This document shows positions 61,716 to 64,000 of a stretch of 64,000 nt of DNA, piece after piece; positions within the stretch are counted from its first letter, which is position 1, and the number at the start of each line of letters is the position of its first letter. The DNA is from Paragorgia papillata (taxonomy: Eukaryota; Cnidaria; Anthozoa; Scleralcyonacea; Coralliidae), in contig JAWNZC010000348.1 in NCBI GenBank assembly GCA_035771165.1, forward strand, positions 5,682,001 through 5,746,000, written 5' to 3'. The translations under genes were made by a program, and so were the position numbers. The notes under the pieces are model-generated. The model was given only the letters and a program-made list of their open reading frames with translations, searched no databases and was not told the origin of the DNA.

Positions 61716-62842
61716 ATTCTTAGTATATATTTATATATAAGTTCTCTATAAACAATATTTGACAGTTACTTTGGCTTTTGCCACAGTTTTATAGTTGATT
61801 ATTAAAGTTGGCAATTTTGTAACGTCCGTCACGTAATGTCCGTCACGGCATCTTTGGCCCTCCCCCCTGGAAAGGAGTAACTGTAAACTACCTTCAATAT
61901 AGATAATTTGTCCTTTTGTTAAATGTTATGTCATGAAACTTTTATCTTTTATCTTTAAATTTGCAAGACAACATATATTTAAACATATACGGTAAACGTC
62001 TTTGTCCAGGATTGATCAATGCTTGGGAACACTACAATTTCTCAAACGTTAGATAACTGTAAGACTAGAGGTATTCTGCAACTTGGCGTTATATTTTTTA
62101 TAATAGGCAAATTAGTTTTATATTATTATTGCAGTGGTCGATTTTGTAACGTCCGTCACGTAACGTCCGTCACGGCATCTTTGGCCTCAGCTCCCCCCTG
62201 GAAAGGACATTGACAGTAAATTACCTCCAATATATATAATTTGTTCTGTTGTTAAATGTTATGTCATAAACATTTTATCTGGTCTAGTAAAGTTTGAAGA
62301 CAAAATTTATTACAAATTATGTGGTGAAAGTCTTTGTCCATTTTGTGTAACGTCCGTCACGCACATTCAAATACCGATTGTAGCCGACTAGTGCAGATTT
62401 CAGTAAATTGGACTTTTTCATGAGATAGATATTGTAATTACTTATTATTGTAGAAAAAAGTGTGGGCCAAGATATAATAGCTAAAGAGATATAAGATAAT
62501 TTATTTCTAAAAAATCCTTTGAATGTAACGTCCGTCACGTGGAATTACCCAATTGTTGATTTGGTTAATAATCAAGAAATAATCAGAATTCTTAAGCAGG
62601 GTTTATCAAGATAAGTCTTCTTAATCCACTTGACTCTTCCTTAACAAAACAATCTAACAAGTGTTATGCAAGCAGGACATTAAATCGCCTATAAATGGTG
62701 GTCTGTATGTTTCTAAAGGCAGAAGATTTAGTTTGATCTTGTTTAGAAGCGAACAATTAAGACTAATTTTTTCATTCAGTAAAAATGTTTAGGCAAGCGG
62801 TGCTTGCCTACGCTTACATGACTGCACGCCACTGCGAAAGTT

Positions 62843-64000
62843 GTGGCTTAAGAAAAGAAACTTGCGATGTAATTTGAACCAGCTGTTAAATTAGTTGCAA
62901 GCTATAAACCCAAATCATAACAAGTTAGCAGTCAAGTGAACTTTAATAGTGAATTCTTGTTTGATCCAGGCTTACTATCATGGCAATAGAAGTGTTCCTA
63001 AGGGGGTGTTTATATGGAGGCGAGCTAGCCTGCTTTCCCGAGATAATTTTTATTGTGTTGTACATGAGAAGCCTAGCTCGCCTAGCCATGCTGACTTGCT
63101 TGTTGTGCTAATTGCATAATTTATCAGTTCTGGTAAGACAGGAAGTCTCATTGTTTTAAATATGAACTGTACATGAACAAGCAGAACTTGTGAATTGTTA
63201 ATATGTTGAAAAAACCTGATAAAAACAAATTTTGTCACATGTTCCTTTTAATGCCAGCCCGGATAGGTGAGCTAGCCCAGTTATTCGTGTTTACATGGGG
63301 AAAAACCAGCCCGGGTAACTGACATCTTGGTCTCGCAAAGCAAGATCTCAGCTAGGCGGGCTGACTCAGCTCTCATAAACACAAGATGAAAATTAACAAG
63401 GAATAATAGCACAATTACGATCTCGCTAAAGTGGGCTAGCCCAGGTACCTGGGCTGACTCGCCTCCATATAAACACTGCCTAAGATATTATTGCAGGACT
63501 TTCAGTAAGATTCTGAGTAGGTGGCACCTAAGCAAAGTACCCATCTCTCTTCAATCTATGTACGGTAGGTTGAAAAAAGTTGCTTTAAATTTAAAATAAT
63601 TAAAAATTATAGCCAGTGATTCCTAGCAAAATACCTGGCAGCATAGCCCAATTTGGAATGAAGGGCTTTATCCTTCACATGCTCGGTGCACAGCTGTGTT
63701 TGCTGGTGCACAAAAAATGTAAGTTGTTACTTGATGCACAAAATCAGAGCAAAATCACCACACAAAATCAGAGCAAAATCAGTAATAAGATTAATACTGG
63801 CATTTACATTGACATATATGTTGTTTCAATCATTCAGCTTGGCACACATGGCAAAAGTCAAACACAGGAAATTTAGATTCCAAACTGGACCATAGCTCCA
63901 GCAGGAAGTGGGTCTTAACAAAAGCCTTGTTGTTGCAATTAATTTACTTGTTCTGACAAGTTCCAGTTGATTGAAACTTGTAACAAGTTTCACTTGGACA
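62843..64000. other. Window end, mostly repeat; no exon recognised
   Basis: Contains the MITE at 63006-63480. The remaining sequence shows no clear coding exon; open frames at 63616-63895 lack family resemblance. If the gene starting at 59219 is real, this is intron sequence. Confidence 0.45.
63006..63480. mobile_element. Harbinger-like MITE, GTGTTTATATGGAGGCGAG ends, TAA duplication
   Basis: GGGGGTGTTTATATGGAGGC at the left is mirrored by GCCTCCATATAAACACTGCC at the right, flanked by TAA on both sides. Multiple GAGCTAGCCTG / GGGCTAGCCCAG words lie inside. Same general class as the elements at 20783 and 21432. Confidence 0.8.

Larger units (their letters stand above)
59546..62834. mobile_element. 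hAT element, 3.3 kb, non-autonomous, 8-bp target duplication
   Basis: The ends CAGTGGCGTGC and GCACGCCACTG are inverted and extend into related subterminal GGCAAGC words. An exact 8-bp repeat CGAAAGTT flanks it (59538-59545 and 62835-62842). The interior has no transposase of its own. It contains a second hAT at 60960-61715, several copies of GTAACGTCCGTCACG, and a direct internal duplication (about 61800-61990 against 62130-62320). Confidence 0.92.

Overview
The window is animal nuclear DNA. It holds AT-rich, intron-containing genes with canonical GT-AG splice sites, buried in non-LTR retrotransposon fragments, hAT and Harbinger-like DNA transposons, hairpin MITEs, tRNA- and 5S-derived SINE pieces and long microsatellites. 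Two genes (CFAP410, MDH1B) belong to families tied to cilia. The repeat repertoire best fits an invertebrate metazoan, probably a cnidarian; that assignment is inference, not proof.

Layout. 1-2.6 kb: intergenic DNA and a broken LINE (minus strand) with a 2A-like motif. 2.6-11.3 kb: CFAP410 (C21orf2) on the minus strand, ten exons recognised, introns full of MITEs. 11.5-29.3 kb: complete formimidoyltransferase-cyclodeaminase (FTCD) on the plus strand, 13 exons encoding 542 residues, head-to-head with CFAP410 across about 257 bp. 29.3-43 kb: gene-free block with a 2.1-2.4 kb duplication (31.4 and 39.3 kb) around a decayed hAT transposon (34105-37958), itself split by a LINE insertion. 43.3-47.2 kb: two-exon type II membrane protein of the DUF229/alkaline-phosphatase-like fold. 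49.6-54.7 kb: thiamin pyrophosphokinase (TPK1), eight exons, with a possible alternative last exon at 57.4 kb. 57.7-59.1 kb: MDH1B as one intronless ORF (minus). 59.2 kb: first exon of an unidentified gene, head-to-head with MDH1B. 59.5-62.8 kb: a 3.3 kb hAT element with a second hAT nested in it, both with exact 8-bp target duplications.

The genes do not form one pathway: FTCD is folate/histidine catabolism, TPK1 makes thiamine diphosphate, and CFAP410 and MDH1B are cilium-associated. I found no evident new multi-gene system. The strongest leads are RFX X-box-like palindromes carried by a repeat family (two copies inside a CFAP410 intron) and an imperfect X-box between MDH1B and its neighbour, an excision footprint visible by comparing the two arms of the duplication, the nested hATs with precise TSDs, a TPK1 that lacks the usual GR-x-DQ arginine, two GC-AG introns in FTCD, and a LINE with a 2A-like motif. 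Exon limits were read by eye from splice signals, reading phase and family similarity; no alignment was run.
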